DNA of 64,000 bases from Pseudorhizobium flavum (GCF_902502825.2 NZ_LR723670.1:744001-808000); one strand, 5' to 3'; shown: positions 45,172 through 56,291, counted from the first letter of the stretch. Notes: a model not told the origin generated them from the letters alone. Program-made: numbers and translations.

Positions 45172-47261
45172 ATGGCAAAAAGAGCCAATCTCATGACCCG
45201 CATCCTCGTCGCGGCCTCCGTGGTCGTCGTCGTCGCACTCGCCGGGTTCTCCTTCCACATCAATTCCATCCAGCACGCCTCAGTGACCAAGTCTGTCCAG
45301 GACAGCATCTCCTCTGCTGGCCGGCAGGCGTCGCAGGCGCTTGCCAACTGGATGAACGGTCGCGTCGTGCTGACCAACATGGTCGCCGATGCCGTGAGCC
45401 GGAATCCGGACGCGGTCACCGCCGTCCTGGACAACCAGGTGTTGACCAAGGAATTCTCCAGCACCTATTTCGGCGATACGGCCGGCACGTTCACCATGTG
45501 GCCTGACCTGCCGATGCCGGCCGACTACGATCCGCGCCAGCGGCCTTGGTACAAGGATGCGGTCGCGTCCGGCAGTGTCGTCCTCACGGAGCCCTATGTC
45601 GATGCATCCAGTGGCGACCTAGTGGTCAGCGCTGCCGTGCCCGTGAACCGTAAGGGCGCCCTGGCCGGCGTCGTCGGTAGCGACTTCTCGCTGCAGAGCA
45701 TCGTCGCGATGGTCAAGTCGATCGATCTTGGCGTCCCAGCCACCGCCTTCCTGGTAAACAAGTCAGGGACCGTGCTTATTCATCCGGAGGCCTCCCTCGT
45801 CATGAAGACGCTGGCTGATGTCTTCCCGCAGGAAACGCCGGCCACCGGAGCGACGATGGTGGAAACCACCTTCGGCGGCCGCGACGTGCTGGTCAGTTTC
45901 GTTCCGGTCGCCGGTCTTCCCTCCGTGGAGTGGTATCTAGGCTTCGCCGTCGATGCTGAGGCGGCCTATGCGTCGCTAACAGCCTTCCAGACGGCTGCGG
46001 TCATTGCCACAGTGCTTGCGGTCGCGGTGATGATAGGCGCCATGGCCTGGATGTTGAGCCGTTTCGTGGTGCGTCCGGTGACAGACATGACCCATGCCAT
46101 GGAACGTCTTGCCGCTGGAGATCTGACGGTCGCCATCCCTGGCGAAGATCGTCGTGACCAGATCGGCGCCATGGCTGCCGCGGTGTCCGTCTTCCGCACC
46201 AACGCTCTGGAGCGGGAACGCCTGGAAGGCGAGGCCGAAGAGGGGCGTCGCCTCAGCGATGCCGAGCGCCGCGAGCGGGAAGCGCAGAAGGCCCATGATC
46301 AGGCCGAGGCGGAGCGGGCCGTGAAGGCACTTGCCGAAGCGCTCGGCGCTCTTGCAGATGGCAATCTTTCCCATCGCATCGAAGTGCCCTTCGCTGCTCA
46401 CATCGACCGCCTCCGTACCGACTACAACGCGGCCGTCACGCAGTTGAAGTCAGCCTTGCAGGCGGTCGGCTCGAATGCCCGGACGATTGATGCCGGCGCC
46501 GAGGAGATCCGTGTTGCCGCCGATGGTCTCGCCCGCCGGACCGAGCAGCAGGCGGCCTCCGTCGAGGAGACTGCAGCGGCTCTGGAAGAGATCACCACCA
46601 CCGTGCGTGACACGGCGCATCGCGCCGAAGAGGTTGGTACCCTTGTATCCCGCGCACGCGATGGCGCCGAGCATTCCGGCGCCGTCGTCTCCAAGGCCGT
46701 CGCGGCGATGACGGAGATCGAGGATTCGTCCGGAAAGATCTCCAACATCATTGGCGTCATCGACGACATCGCCTTCCAGACAACCTGCTGGCACTCAACG
46801 CCGGCGTGGAAGCGGCACGTGCAGGCGAGGCAGGCAAGGGTTTCGCCGTCGTCGCCCAGGAGGTCCGTGAACTCGCCCAGCGTTCTGCCCAGGCCGCAAA
46901 GGAAATCGAGGCGCTCATCACGGCCTCGAACACCCAGGTGCGTTCAGGCGTGACGCTGGTGGCCCAGACGGGGGAAGCCTTGCAGGCGATCGTTTCGCAG
47001 GTCCAGGAAATCAGCCGCCATGTCGGTGCGATCGTAACGGCGACGCGCGAACAGTCGACCGGTCTGTTGGAGATCAACAACGCGGTCAATGCCATGGATC
47101 AGGGCACGCAGCAGAATGCCGCGATGGTAGAGGAACAGACCGCCGCCAGCCATAGCCTCGCGGCAGAAGCCGCGAAGCTGATGGAACTGCTTGCCCGCTT
47201 CAACCTCGGAATGGCGGCCCAGGCCGGCATGTCAACGCAGGGCGGACGCAGGGCGGCCTAA
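45172..47261 (+). pseudogene. mcpU: Amino-acid chemoreceptor, McpU-like, broken by a 1-base frameshift
   Basis: Two overlapping frames (to 46953 and from about 46783 to 47261) together encode one methyl-accepting chemotaxis protein. Order: membrane span 1 (about 8-30), a dCache domain with the amino-acid-binding motif 'YDPRQRPWYKDA', 'TEPYVDASSGDLVVSAA' and 'VVGSDFS', span 2 (about 275-300), HAMP, and the signalling coiled coil. At the most conserved point the DNA reads CCAGA-CAACCTG where CCAGACCAACCTG is expected ('[14 protein letters not shown]'). One C is missing near 46780-46783, and the original frame ends at 46953. Position after the acyl-CoA genes, and the dCache, match S. meliloti McpU as I recall it. 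Either a true null allele or an assembly error. The C-terminus has no tethering pentapeptide. Confidence 0.85.
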
Positions 47262-47284
47262 TTTTCCAAGATGCATGGAGTCGG

Positions 47285-47316
47285 GAAAGGCCGCGGCAGG
47301 GCTGCCGCGGCCTTTC
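47285..47316. terminator. Bidirectional terminator between mcpU and the peroxidase gene
   Basis: GAAAGGCCGCGGCAG (47285-47299) / CTGCCGCGGCCTTTC (47302-47316): 15 perfect pairs with almost no spacer, T-rich on the 3' side of both strands. It lies 5 bp past the reconstructed peroxidase stop and 24 bp past the mcpU stop. Confidence 0.85.
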
Positions 47317-47320
47317 GTGT

Positions 47321-48892
47321 TCATGGGCCGAGGGGGTTGATGTCGCCGACGAAGCGGATGAGGTCTGCCATGGTGAAATGACCCTCCTGTTCGCAGATCA
47401 GTTCCGGCTTCCAGTTTGAGCGCTTCCAGAGGAAGGATTCCTCGTCGCCATGGACCATGCCGAGAAAGGTCTCGGCGATGATGGTAGACGCCATGGGCCC
47501 AGCCGCCTGCCGCTATGATGGTGCTGTGCTTCCTTGAGCACGTAGTACCAGAGCGGCGTCGCCTCATGCAGGCCGTGCCCTCGCAACTTCGCCGTCCGGT
47601 CCGGTGGCGATCTCGTCCGGTGACATGGGCTCGATCTGCATCGCACGACAGACGTCCTGTCCGGACGGCAGGCCGATCTGGACGCCGCGACGCAGGTTGC
47701 GGAAGGCAAGATTCGCATCCCGTCTCTGCTGCTCCGTCGGATCCTCCCGCAGGCCCGGCAGCGTGTGGAGCGACGGTGCAATGAAGGGATCGAGTTTGCG
47801 CGAGAAGTTGAAGGTGAAATTCTCACCACCCTGGCCTGCCACGTCGAAGAACCGCCGCCAGTCGATCACCCAGTTCGAGGGCAGCTTCTGCTGGGGATTG
47901 GGTGGTAAGGCTTCCGCGTCCGGAGCCAGTTCTCCAACGATCTTGCCGGACTTGCCGGTAAAGAAGAACAGAGCCTGTAGCGTCCCGTTTGCGATCCTTG
48001 GGCTGCCTGGATGGAAGGCGCGATTGTGGCTGTAGGTCTCGCGAACCATGGAATGGCCCAGCCGGTAACAGGCGGCCGCAAACTCCGCCGGCATGTAGGG
48101 GCGCTTCTTGAACCGGTAGAAGCGCCGCCCCTCCCTCTTGATGCGGGTGATCAGGCCCGGCTCCGTCAGCCGCTCGACGAAGTCGAACAGGACGATCCAC
48201 TGGTAATGCCATGTCACGATCCGGCGGGCTTCATGGAAAAGCGCAATCCCTTGAAGCGAGGGCTGCCTCTCCTTCAACCAGTAGACGACAGCGTTGTGAA
48301 ACCTCAGCATCAGCAGATGCGTCTGTGACACGAGAAGGTTTTCGTCGTTGCGCTCGTCGAAGATCAGCGCATGGCCGACCTGGTTGCGCGGCAGGTCATG
48401 CCGGAGCGACTGGATCGGTTCGTTCTTCTCATTGTTTGACGCACCCGTATGCCCGATGAGAAACTGTTGGGTGATCTCGAATGTCGTGGGATCCCGCTGG
48501 TAAAGGTAGGGGTGGATGCCGGGTCCGTCTCCGTAGAGTGAGTCGAGATCGAGCGCTGGCGTCCGGAAATTGTCCGTGGCCTTGGGATCGGCTTTCTGCT
48601 GGTCGAGTGGCGTCGTGTCCAGCGTGATGTCGTGGTCGATAAATTGGCCGAGATAGGTATAGCCGGCGGGTATCGCCTCGTTGTCACCGGCGGGATCCGG
48701 ATCCACTCCCACGTCGCCCTGGTCGCGCATCGCCTGGGCGAGTTCGAACAGCGCGTCGTCGCCGACGTGGAGCGGCAACAGGTCCGGAAACATCACCCCG
48801 AACTTGCCGGGGTCGCCGATCCCGTTGAAGGAGTGCAACGCCTCCCGCTTCATGCCCCGCACACCATGTCCATGCATCGCAATGTCAGTCAT
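47321..48892 (-). pseudogene. Haem peroxidase (animal-peroxidase/peroxinectin type) with two compensating frameshifts
   Basis: The intact frame from 48892 to about 47588 encodes most of a haem peroxidase: 'YTYLGQFIDHDITLDTTPL' (distal His), 'LDLDSLYGDGP', 'LLMLRFHNAVV', 'YRLGHSMVRETYSHN' (proximal His region). It then reads into a TGA at 47564. The conserved continuation 'LRGHGLHEATPLWYYVLKEA' through 'GGRRLGP'-like sequence is in the next frame (about 47587-47495). The last part ('TIIAETFLGMVHGDEESFLW', 'EGHFTMADLIRFVGDINPLG') is back in the first frame and stops at 47321. So about +1 near 47587 and -1 in the GGGCCC at 47495-47500. AAGGGAAG precedes the ATG at 48892. Confidence 0.8.
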
Positions 48893-49024
48893 GACTTCCC
48901 TTCTTCTGCAATCTCAGATTTTCGGTGTTCTGGAGTAATCGCTATGATTGCATTGAGGGATGGCGGATACAACCAACCGCATATTCAATCTGCGGATGCG
49001 TGAAGTTGTGAGGCTTGCGTGGCT

Positions 49025-50269
49025 TCAGCGTTGCAGAAGCGCGACTGCTTCCACGTGGGCTGACCAGAGGAACTGGTCTACCGGGATGACCGACCGGATC
49101 TCGTAGCCTTGATCGGCAAGCAGCCTGAGGTCGCGCGCCAGGGTGAGGGGATTGCAGCTCACTGCCGCCACCTTCTTCACGCCCGCACGAGCCAGTTCCT
49201 TGACTTGCGCCTCGGCACCCGCCCGCGGCGGATCGAATACGACGGCATCATAGACCTTCAGTTCCTGCGCCGTGAGAGGCCGGCGGAAGAGGTCGCGCTT
49301 CTCCACGGTCACGGGCTTGAGGCCCTGGGTGGTGCGAGCTGCGAGGTCGAGCGCCTTGAGCGGCTTGTCCTCGCCCTCGACGGCATGCACCCGCGCCGTA
49401 CGCGCCAGGCGCAGAGCAAATGTCCCGGAACCCGCGAACAGGTCGAGCACGCGCTTCGCCTTGCCGATATGGGCAAGCACGAGAGCGGCCATCGCATCCT
49501 CTGCCTCCTTCGTGGCCTGCATGAAAGCCCCGGGCGGCGGCGCCGCCAGCACGCCGCCGAAGTCGACCAGCGGCTTGCGGGGCTCGATGAGGATCTCGCC
49601 GTTCACGGAGACACGGGCGATGGCGCTGAGCCGCATCACCGTCTCGATTGCCGCACGCCGTCGTTTCTCGTCGAGGGGCTTCACGCCCTCGGCCGCCACA
49701 TCGAGACCGGCAAGGGTTTCCAGCACGGTCAAGCGGAAGCTCTCCGAACCACCGGTAAGGGCAGCTGCAATCGAGCGTAGGGCGTCGAGTTGCGCCATGA
49801 TCGCAGGGGCTGCAACGGGACACTCCTCGACGGAGACTATGTGGTTCGTCTCGGCGCGATTGAAGCCGAGCAGGAGACCCTTGTCCGTCCGGCGGGCAGA
49901 GAACACCGTTCGGCGGCGCTGCCCGAGATCACAGGTGACGAGCGGCTCGACATGCGGCGTAAGGCCCTTGCTCCGCAACGCCTCCACGACGAGATCGCGC
50001 TTGAAATCCGTATAGGGTTGCTCTGCAAGATGTTGCAACGAGCAGCCGCCGCAGGCGTCGCGGTCAGGATCGAAGTGGCGACAGAGAGGCGCAACCCGAT
50101 CCGGGGAGGAGATCGCTGTCGAAAGAAGTGTTCCATGGCTGCCGTTGCGGGCAATCGCCACCGTCTCGCCCGGCAGGGCATGTGGCACGTAGACTGGTCC
50201 TTCGGCTGTGTTGGCTATGCCGTGTCCATGGGCGCCGAGCCGATTGATGGTTACCGTCAGCGTACTCAT
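49025..50269 (-). CDS. TrmA/RlmD-family RNA (uracil-5) methyltransferase
   Basis: A 414-residue class I methyltransferase with a TRAM-like N-terminus, the cysteine cluster 'DRDACGGCSLQHL' for an Fe-S site, a SAM motif ('VLDLFAGSGTFALRLA'), 'DAVVFDPPRAGAEAQ', and the catalytic Cys in 'VAAVSCNPLTLARDL'. It makes 5-methyluridine in rRNA or tRNA; the site is unknown. It overlaps the tlyA stop by 4 bp (ATGA), so two RNA methyltransferases are translated together. Confidence 0.93.
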   Translation of the reverse strand: MSTLTVTINRLGAHGHGIANTAEGPVYVPHALPGETVAIARNGSHGTLLSTAISSPDRVAPLCRHFDPDRDACGGCSLQHLAEQPYTDFKRDLVVEALRSKGLTPHVEPLVTCDLGQRRRTVFSARRTDKGLLLGFNRAETNHIVSVEECPVAAPAIMAQLDALRSIAAALTGGSESFRLTVLETLAGLDVAAEGVKPLDEKRRRAAIETVMRLSAIARVSVNGEILIEPRKPLVDFGGVLAAPPPGAFMQATKEAEDAMAALVLAHIGKAKRVLDLFAGSGTFALRLARTARVHAVEGEDKPLKALDLAARTTQGLKPVTVEKRDLFRRPLTAQELKVYDAVVFDPPRAGAEAQVKELARAGVKKVAAVSCNPLTLARDLRLLADQGYEIRSVIPVDQFLWSAHVEAVALLQR

Positions 50270-51018
50270 GTCTCTTTCGTTCCTGCCAGCAGGTATTCCT
50301 GATTGCCGTCGCCGCCGGCGATGGGGGAGGGGATGAGCCCGAGGCTCCGCCAGCCCATGTCGTGCGTCAGCCAGGTCTCTAGCGTCGCAGCGACCGCGGG
50401 GCCGCTATCCGGCTCCTTCAGGAGGCCGCCCTTGCCGATCGCCTCGCGGCCAGCCTCGAACTGCGGCTTGACGAGAAGCACGCATATGGCCTTCGACCCT
50501 GCGAGTTTCAACGCCGGCGGCAGTGCCAGCCTGAGCGAGATGAAGGAAACGTCGGAGACGATGAAGTCGATCGGTCGTCCGTCCAGATCATCGGCACACA
50601 GCGCACGCGCGTTGAGGCCTTCGATGCTCGTCACCCGCGGATCGTCCGCAATGGTTGGGTGCATCTGCCCGTGCCCGACGTCGATCGCCGTCACATGCGC
50701 TGCCCCCCGCTGCAGCAGGACTTGGGTGAACCCTCCGGTCGAGGCGCCCACGTCGAGGCAACTGCGGCCGGCAGGATCGAGGTGGAAGTGATCCAGTGCT
50801 GCCACCAGTTTCAGAGCCGCCCGGGAAACGTAGTCCTGAGCGGGGTCGTCGATCTCGATCGTCGCATCTTCGGGAAAAGTCTGGCCAGGCTTGCTGACGA
50901 CCTGGCCGTTCACCTTAACTGTGCCGCGCACGATTGCGTCCCGGGCACGGGAACGGCTGCCGAACAAACCGAGGGATAGAAGAAGCTGATCGAGCCGTTG
51001 TGGCGGATGAGTGAGCAT
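50266..51018 (-). CDS. tlyA: TlyA family rRNA 2'-O-methyltransferase
   Basis: About 250 residues: an N-terminal S4 RNA-binding domain ('RLDQLLLSLGLFGSRSRARDAIVRG') and an FtsJ-like methyltransferase ('SCLDVGASTGGFTQVLLQRGA', 'DFIVSDVSFISLRLALP', 'VKPQFEAGREAIGKGG'). TlyA proteins methylate 16S and/or 23S rRNA; the old name haemolysin A is misleading. The frame extends to 51210, but the Met at 51018 begins the S4 domain and is chosen. Divergent from the third chemoreceptor gene. Confidence 0.93.
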   Translation of the reverse strand: MLTHPPQRLDQLLLSLGLFGSRSRARDAIVRGTVKVNGQVVSKPGQTFPEDATIEIDDPAQDYVSRAALKLVAALDHFHLDPAGRSCLDVGASTGGFTQVLLQRGAAHVTAIDVGHGQMHPTIADDPRVTSIEGLNARALCADDLDGRPIDFIVSDVSFISLRLALPPALKLAGSKAICVLLVKPQFEAGREAIGKGGLLKEPDSGPAVAATLETWLTHDMGWRSLGLIPSPIAGGDGNQEYLLAGTKET

Positions 51019-51219
51019 GCCTCTCCTTGGGACCCTTTCGAGCGCGATGCAAGCGGTGCGACCGCCTGCGGCCCCAAAGGTTGCACAAAATATCAATCGA
51101 ATTTTAAGCCGCGTCCGGTTGAGTGCTTGGAGCGCCATCCTCCGGCGCTGCTGTCTCCCGACTGCCCGAAATGACTTCGGCTCGTTCGAATTCGTTGCAT
51201 ACTCACGCACGGGAAGCCC

Positions 51220-53280
51220 ATGTCGCTCAAGAATCTGTCCCTCAACAAGAAGCTCATTGGCACATTCTTTGCGGTGATGTCCGTCTGCCTGCTCGCTTCT
51301 GCGGTCGTGTTCTGGCAGGTCGTGAAATCCACGCGCGCCTCAGAAGAGCAGGCGCAGGCGCAGGAAATCCTGCATCACGTCGATAACGCTCTCGAAGCCA
51401 TGCTCGAGCAGGCGGTCAACCAGCGCGGCTTCCTGCTTTTCCGCAGCGACAGCACCTATAACGAAGTCTTCGCCCAGCGCGAGAAGATGATCGCCGCAAT
51501 CGACGAGGCCAAGAAGGCAGCCGCCGGACAACCGGGCCTGATCGCATCGCTCGACCAGATGCGGGCAGCCGCGGACGTCTTTCACGCGCAACTGAGCGAG
51601 CCGCAGCTTTCCGCGCGCAAGAATACCGATGCGGCTATCGAGGAGATCATCGAGATCGGCAGGAACCAGTCAAGGGGCCAGCTCGATGCGTTCCGCGAAA
51701 GCGCGGCAAAGATCAAGCAGGATGCCGGCGCGCTGGTCGCGTCGCTGCAGGCGAACCAGAAGAGCGCCCAGTGGGATATCATGCTGGCGCTGCTCTTCGG
51801 CGGCGCCGCGGCAGGTCTGATCGCAACCGGGCTGGTATGGGCCCTGTCGCGGGCGATCGTCACGCCCATTGTCGGCATGACACGGGCGATGACCCAGCTC
51901 GCCGCGGGCAACAACAACATTGAGGTGCCGGCGCTTGGACGCGGTGACGAGGTCGGCGAAATGGCCAATGCCGTTGCCGTCTTCAAGGATGCGGCAATCG
52001 AGAAGATCCGTCTCGAGCAGGAAAGCGAAGCAATACGGGCGGCTGCCGATCGCGAACGGATGAGCAATGACGAGATCAAGGCGCAGGAATCCGGACAACT
52101 GGAGTTTGCCGTGAACACCCTTGCGGCGGGTCTTTCCAGCTTGGCAAACGGCGACGTGGCTTATCGTATCGACACGCCCTTCACCGGCAATCTCGATCGT
52201 CTGCGTGTGGACTTCAACGAGGCCGTTTCCAAGCTCCAGGCAGCGCTGCAGTCGGTTGGCGCAAATGCCGCGGCAATCAATGCTGGCGCCGAGGAAGTGC
52301 GCACGGCCGCCGATGATCTGGCGCGCCGCACCGAACAGCAGGCGGCTTCCGTCGAGGAAACGGCAGCGGCTCTGGAAGAGGTTACCACGACCGTCAAGGA
52401 TGCCGCAAAGCGCGCCGAGGATGTGGGCCAACGCGTGGAGCGCGCCCGCGTTGGCGCCGAGAAGTCCGGCGAAGTCGTTCGCAAGGCGGTCTCCGCCATG
52501 GAGCAAATCTCCAAATCTTCCAGCGAGATCATCAACATCATCAGCGTTATCGACGACATCGCCTTCCAGACCAACCTGCTCGCGCTCAATGCCGGCGTCG
52601 AGGCTGCCCGGGCTGGAGACGCTGGCAAGGGTTTCGCGGTCGTGGCGCAGGAAGTCCGTGAACTCGCCCAGCGCTCTGCCAATGCGGCGAAGGAGATCAA
52701 GTCGCTGATCACCACATCGGGCGAGCACGTGGACTCGGGCGTCGCCCTGGTTGGCGAGACCGGCAAGGCGCTGGAGGCGATCGTCGGCGAGGTTCAGGAG
52801 ATCAACGAGCACATCAAGGCGATCGTCATCTCCACTCGCGAGCAGTCCACTGGTCTCCAGGAGATCAATGTCGCCGTCAACACGATGGACCAGGGCACGC
52901 AGCAGAATGCTGCCATGGTGGAGCAGCAGACGGCAGCCAGCCATTCGCTGGCGAGTGAGGCGGAGTCCCTGAACTCGCTGCTGCGTCAGTTCAACCTCGG
53001 CGGGCAGGTGACGGGTCGCTCTGCGGGCGGTGCGGCGACTACGTCGTCCAGACCGACAGCCCCGAAACCGGCTGTTTCAACGGCCGCCTCTCAGCGCGTC
53101 GCTCCATCAGCTTCCAAGCCAACGGTTCAGCCTGTCTCAGGCCGAAAGCCGGCTGCCGCGACGCCGGCCTCACGTCCCGCTCCCTCGCCGGCCAGCGCCC
53201 TACACGGGAAGCTATCGGCAGCCTTTGGCGGCGGCTCCGCTGCAGCGAAGCCCAGCGAGGACAACTGGGAGGAGTTCTGA
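51220..53280 (+). CDS. Methyl-accepting chemotaxis protein with CHASE3-like sensor and CheR/CheB tether
   Basis: A 686-residue protein: span 1 (about 11-32), a helical CHASE3-like periplasmic domain ('[23 protein letters not shown]'), span 2 (about 188-212), HAMP, and the signalling coiled coil with the intact tip '[21 protein letters not shown]'. After an Ala/Pro/Ser-rich flexible linker (about 595-680) the protein ends in 'NWEEF', matching the C-terminal pentapeptide that docks CheR and CheB in high-abundance receptors. This is the only one of the three receptors here with that tail. The strong terminator behind it is shared with dxs. Confidence 0.94.
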   Translation: MSLKNLSLNKKLIGTFFAVMSVCLLASAVVFWQVVKSTRASEEQAQAQEILHHVDNALEAMLEQAVNQRGFLLFRSDSTYNEVFAQREKMIAAIDEAKKAAAGQPGLIASLDQMRAAADVFHAQLSEPQLSARKNTDAAIEEIIEIGRNQSRGQLDAFRESAAKIKQDAGALVASLQANQKSAQWDIMLALLFGGAAAGLIATGLVWALSRAIVTPIVGMTRAMTQLAAGNNNIEVPALGRGDEVGEMANAVAVFKDAAIEKIRLEQESEAIRAAADRERMSNDEIKAQESGQLEFAVNTLAAGLSSLANGDVAYRIDTPFTGNLDRLRVDFNEAVSKLQAALQSVGANAAAINAGAEEVRTAADDLARRTEQQAASVEETAAALEEVTTTVKDAAKRAEDVGQRVERARVGAEKSGEVVRKAVSAMEQISKSSSEIINIISVIDDIAFQTNLLALNAGVEAARAGDAGKGFAVVAQEVRELAQRSANAAKEIKSLITTSGEHVDSGVALVGETGKALEAIVGEVQEINEHIKAIVISTREQSTGLQEINVAVNTMDQGTQQNAAMVEQQTAASHSLASEAESLNSLLRQFNLGGQVTGRSAGGAATTSSRPTAPKPAVSTAASQRVAPSASKPTVQPVSGRKPAAATPASRPAPSPASALHGKLSAAFGGGSAAAKPSEDNWEEF

Positions 53281-53305
53281 CGCCTCGCGGGCAGTCGGAA
53301 AAAAG

Positions 53306-53336
53306 AAACGGCCGGGTCATCCCGGCCGTTTTCCTT
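53306..53336. terminator. Bidirectional terminator between the chemoreceptor gene and dxs
   Basis: AAACGGCCGGG (53306-53316) / CCCGGCCGTTT (53321-53331), 11 perfect pairs with a TCAT loop, T-rich beyond both arms. Confidence 0.9.
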
Positions 53337-53360
53337 TTCACAAAAGGGAAGAGCGCAATG

Positions 53361-55277
53361 TCACCCGGCAGCCCCCAGGCCCAGTCCCTTTTGCCCGAGG
53401 GCGTTGAAGACGGTGGTGACGATGCCGGCGCGATCGAGTCCTGCCTTCGCATACATCGCGTCCGGGCTCGCCTGCTCCATCCACACATCCGGCAGCACCA
53501 TCGGCCTGACCTTGAGCCCTTGGTCAAGCAGCCCTTCCGTGGCCAGGAAGTGCAGGACATGGGCGCCGAAGCCGCCGATGGCCCCTTCTTCAATGGTGAT
53601 CAGCACCTCATGATGGCGCGCAAGTTGGCGGATGAGGTCGTGATCGAGCGGCTTGGCGAAGCGGGCGTCCGCCACGGTTGTCGACAGGCCGGCCGCATCG
53701 AGGTCCTCGGCCGCCAGCAGACAGTCTTTCAGACGCGTTCCGAAGGAAAGCAGGGCGACCTTGGAGCCTTCCTTGACGATCCGGCCCTTGCCGATCTCCA
53801 GGATCTGGCCCCGTTCCGGTAGCTCGACGCCGACGCCTTCGCCGCGCGGGTAACGGAAGGAGATCGGCCCTTCATAGGCCGCAGCTGTCCGCACCATGTG
53901 CTTGAGCTCCGCCTCGTCGGCGGCCGCCATCACCACCATGCCGGGCAAGGTGGCGAGGAAGGTCGTGTCGAAGGAGCCGGCATGGGTTGGGCCGTCGGCG
54001 CCGACAAAACCTGCCCGGTCGATCGGGAAGCGGACCGGCAGGCCCTGGATCGCCACGTCATGAACGACCTGGTCATAGCCGCGCTGCAGGAACGTGGAAT
54101 AGAGTGCGCAGAACGGTTTGAAGCCTTCCGCCGCGAGGCCGGCAGCGAATGTTACCGCATGCTGCTCGGCAATGCCGACGTCGAAGGTCCGCGAGGGGAA
54201 CACCTCGGCCAGCTTGTCGATGCCGGTGCCGTTCGGCATGGCGGCGGTGATGCCGACGATCTTCTCGTCGAACCTTGCCTCCTGCACCAGCGACTCGCCG
54301 AAGACGCTCGTGTAGCTCGGCGCATTGGGTTTCGCCTTGGCCTGTGTGCCGGTAATGACGTCGAACTTGTTGACGCCGTGGTACTTGTCGGCGGCTGCCT
54401 CCGCCGGGGGGTAGCCCTTGCCTTTCTGGGTGCAGACATGAATGAGCACCGGTCCCTGTCCGTTGTCGCGGACATTGCGCAGCACCGGGAGAAGATGTTC
54501 GAAGGAGTGACCGTCGATCGGGCCGATATGGTAGAAGCCCATCTCTTCGAACATGGTGCCGCCGGTCACATAGCCGCGAGCATGCTCCACCGCGCGGGTG
54601 ATGGCGCGGTCGAAGCCCTTGCCGAGATAGGCCGTCAGTTTCTTGCCGATCTCCCGCACGCCCATATAAGTGCGTCCGGAGGCCAAGCGCGCGAGATAGG
54701 CGCTCATCGCACCCGTCGGCGGCGCGATCGACATGTCGTTGTCGTTGAGGATGACGATCAGGCGTGCGTCGAGGGCCCCGGCATTATTAAGCGCTTCATA
54801 GGCCATGCCGGCCGACATCGCTCCGTCGCCGATCACCGCGATTACGTGCCGTTTCGACCCGGAGAGGTCGGCGGCCACCGCCATCCCAAGGCCTGCTGAA
54901 ATCGAGGTCGATGAATGGGCGGCCCCGAACGGGTCGTAGTCGCTCTCGGCGCGGCGGGTGAAGCCGGAGAGCCCGTTCTCCTGGCGCAGTGTGCGAATCC
55001 GGTCGCGGCGCCCCGTCAGAATCTTGTGCGGGTAGCACTGGTGTCCCACATCGAAGATCAGCCGGTCGTCCGGCGTGTTGAAGACCTTGTGGATAGCGAT
55101 GGTCAGTTCTACCACGCCAAGTCCGGCCCCCAGATGGCCACCTGTCTTAGACACCGCATCGATCATCTCGTCCCGCACCTCGCGTGCGAGTTGCGGCAGG
55201 TCGCGATCCTCGATCATCCTGAGGTCGGCCGGGAACTTGACCGCATCGAGCAGGGGAGTCTGGGGAAGAGATGTCAC
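53361..55277 (-). CDS. dxs: 1-deoxy-D-xylulose-5-phosphate synthase
   Basis: About 638 residues; a thiamine-diphosphate enzyme that condenses pyruvate and glyceraldehyde 3-phosphate, the first step of non-mevalonate isoprenoid synthesis. Seen: '[34 protein letters not shown]'-type N-terminal core, '[18 protein letters not shown]' (ThDP/Mg site), '[17 protein letters not shown]', '[12 protein letters not shown]'. The start is taken as GTG at 55277 ('[13 protein letters not shown]'), matching rhizobial Dxs; the frame continues to 55322. Same pathway as ispE in this window. Confidence 0.95.
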   Translation of the reverse strand: MTSLPQTPLLDAVKFPADLRMIEDRDLPQLAREVRDEMIDAVSKTGGHLGAGLGVVELTIAIHKVFNTPDDRLIFDVGHQCYPHKILTGRRDRIRTLRQENGLSGFTRRAESDYDPFGAAHSSTSISAGLGMAVAADLSGSKRHVIAVIGDGAMSAGMAYEALNNAGALDARLIVILNDNDMSIAPPTGAMSAYLARLASGRTYMGVREIGKKLTAYLGKGFDRAITRAVEHARGYVTGGTMFEEMGFYHIGPIDGHSFEHLLPVLRNVRDNGQGPVLIHVCTQKGKGYPPAEAAADKYHGVNKFDVITGTQAKAKPNAPSYTSVFGESLVQEARFDEKIVGITAAMPNGTGIDKLAEVFPSRTFDVGIAEQHAVTFAAGLAAEGFKPFCALYSTFLQRGYDQVVHDVAIQGLPVRFPIDRAGFVGADGPTHAGSFDTTFLATLPGMVVMAAADEAELKHMVRTAAAYEGPISFRYPRGEGVGVELPERGQILEIGKGRIVKEGSKVALLSFGTRLKDCLLAAEDLDAAGLSTTVADARFAKPLDHDLIRQLARHHEVLITIEEGAIGGFGAHVLHFLATEGLLDQGLKVRPMVLPDVWMEQASPDAMYAKAGLDRAGIVTTVFNALGQKGLGLGAAG

Positions 55278-55367
55278 GGAGTCTGGCCTTTTCTGCTCTT
55301 TCCGGAAGTGCTTGTCCCTCAAAATGAGGAGGAACGAGGCTTTTTCAAGTAAATGCCTTAGCGGATT

Positions 55368-56291
55368 TCACATATTGGGCAAGGGCACAAACTCTTCTTC
55401 GTCTCCCGGCACGATGTCGAAGCGTCCGGTTCGCCACTCTTCCTTCGCCTTCTCGATCCTGTCACGCGAGGAGGAGACAAAGTTCCACCAGATATAGCGC
55501 TTGGAGTTGAGTGCGGCACCGCCGACGAGCATCAGGTGGCAGCCCTGTGGGCCTGCTTCGAGGGTGATCTCGTCACCGGGGCGGAAGACGAGCAACTGGT
55601 CTGCGGCGAACCCGTCGCCCGCCACGTTGAGCTCGCCGGAAAGGATGTAGACCGCTCGCTCCTCGTGGGCTGCCGGAAAGGGAAAGCGCCGGGCCGGCGC
55701 GAGACGGAGATCCACGTAGAGCGTGTCGGTGAAGACCGGAACCGGCGATGAGAGGCCGGCGAAGTTACCAATCACCACCCGGCCGCTCGCTCCATCACTG
55801 TCGATCGCCGGCATGGCTTCGAAACCGGTATGGGAGAAGGCGGGGTCGATCTCCTCCCGGTCATCTGGCAGGGCGAGCCAGGTCTGCAGACCGGAGACGG
55901 AGAGCGGTCGCCCGCGCAGGTTCTCCGGCGTCCGCTCCGAATGGACGATCCCGCGTCCTGCCGTCATCAGGTTGATGTCGCCCGGCCGGATCACCAGTTC
56001 GGTGCCGAGACTGTCGCGGTGCTTGATCTCACCGTCGAAGAGGTAGGTGACGGTGGAAAGGCCGATATGCGGATGCGGCTTGACGTCGAGGGCTTCACCG
56101 GCGCGCAGCAGCGCCGGGCCCATGCGGTCGAAGAAGATGAAGGGGCCGACGAGGCGACGCTGACGGCTCGGCAGCGCGCGGCGGACAGCAAAGCCGCCGA
56201 TGTCGCTCGATCGCGGGATGATCAGGTTCTCGATGGCGTCGCAGGCAAAGCGATCGCCGGCTTGTGGATCTGTTCCGGGGAAGAAGGACAT
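55368..56291 (-). CDS. Pirin family protein
   Basis: A 307-residue bicupin. The metal-binding His/Glu set of pirins is present: 'HPHIGLSTVTYLFDGEIKHRDS' region and 'AGRGIVHSERT'. Some pirins are quercetin dioxygenases; others are regulators. The N-terminal ring of the family is complete, so a metal-dependent role is plausible. The Met at 56291 is chosen, with AGGAG 6 bases before it; the frame reaches 56396 and would overlap the upstream gene. It lies 74 bp after the GNAT-like gene. Confidence 0.9.
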   Translation of the reverse strand: MSFFPGTDPQAGDRFACDAIENLIIPRSSDIGGFAVRRALPSRQRRLVGPFIFFDRMGPALLRAGEALDVKPHPHIGLSTVTYLFDGEIKHRDSLGTELVIRPGDINLMTAGRGIVHSERTPENLRGRPLSVSGLQTWLALPDDREEIDPAFSHTGFEAMPAIDSDGASGRVVIGNFAGLSSPVPVFTDTLYVDLRLAPARRFPFPAAHEERAVYILSGELNVAGDGFAADQLLVFRPGDEITLEAGPQGCHLMLVGGAALNSKRYIWWNFVSSSRDRIEKAKEEWRTGRFDIVPGDEEEFVPLPNM

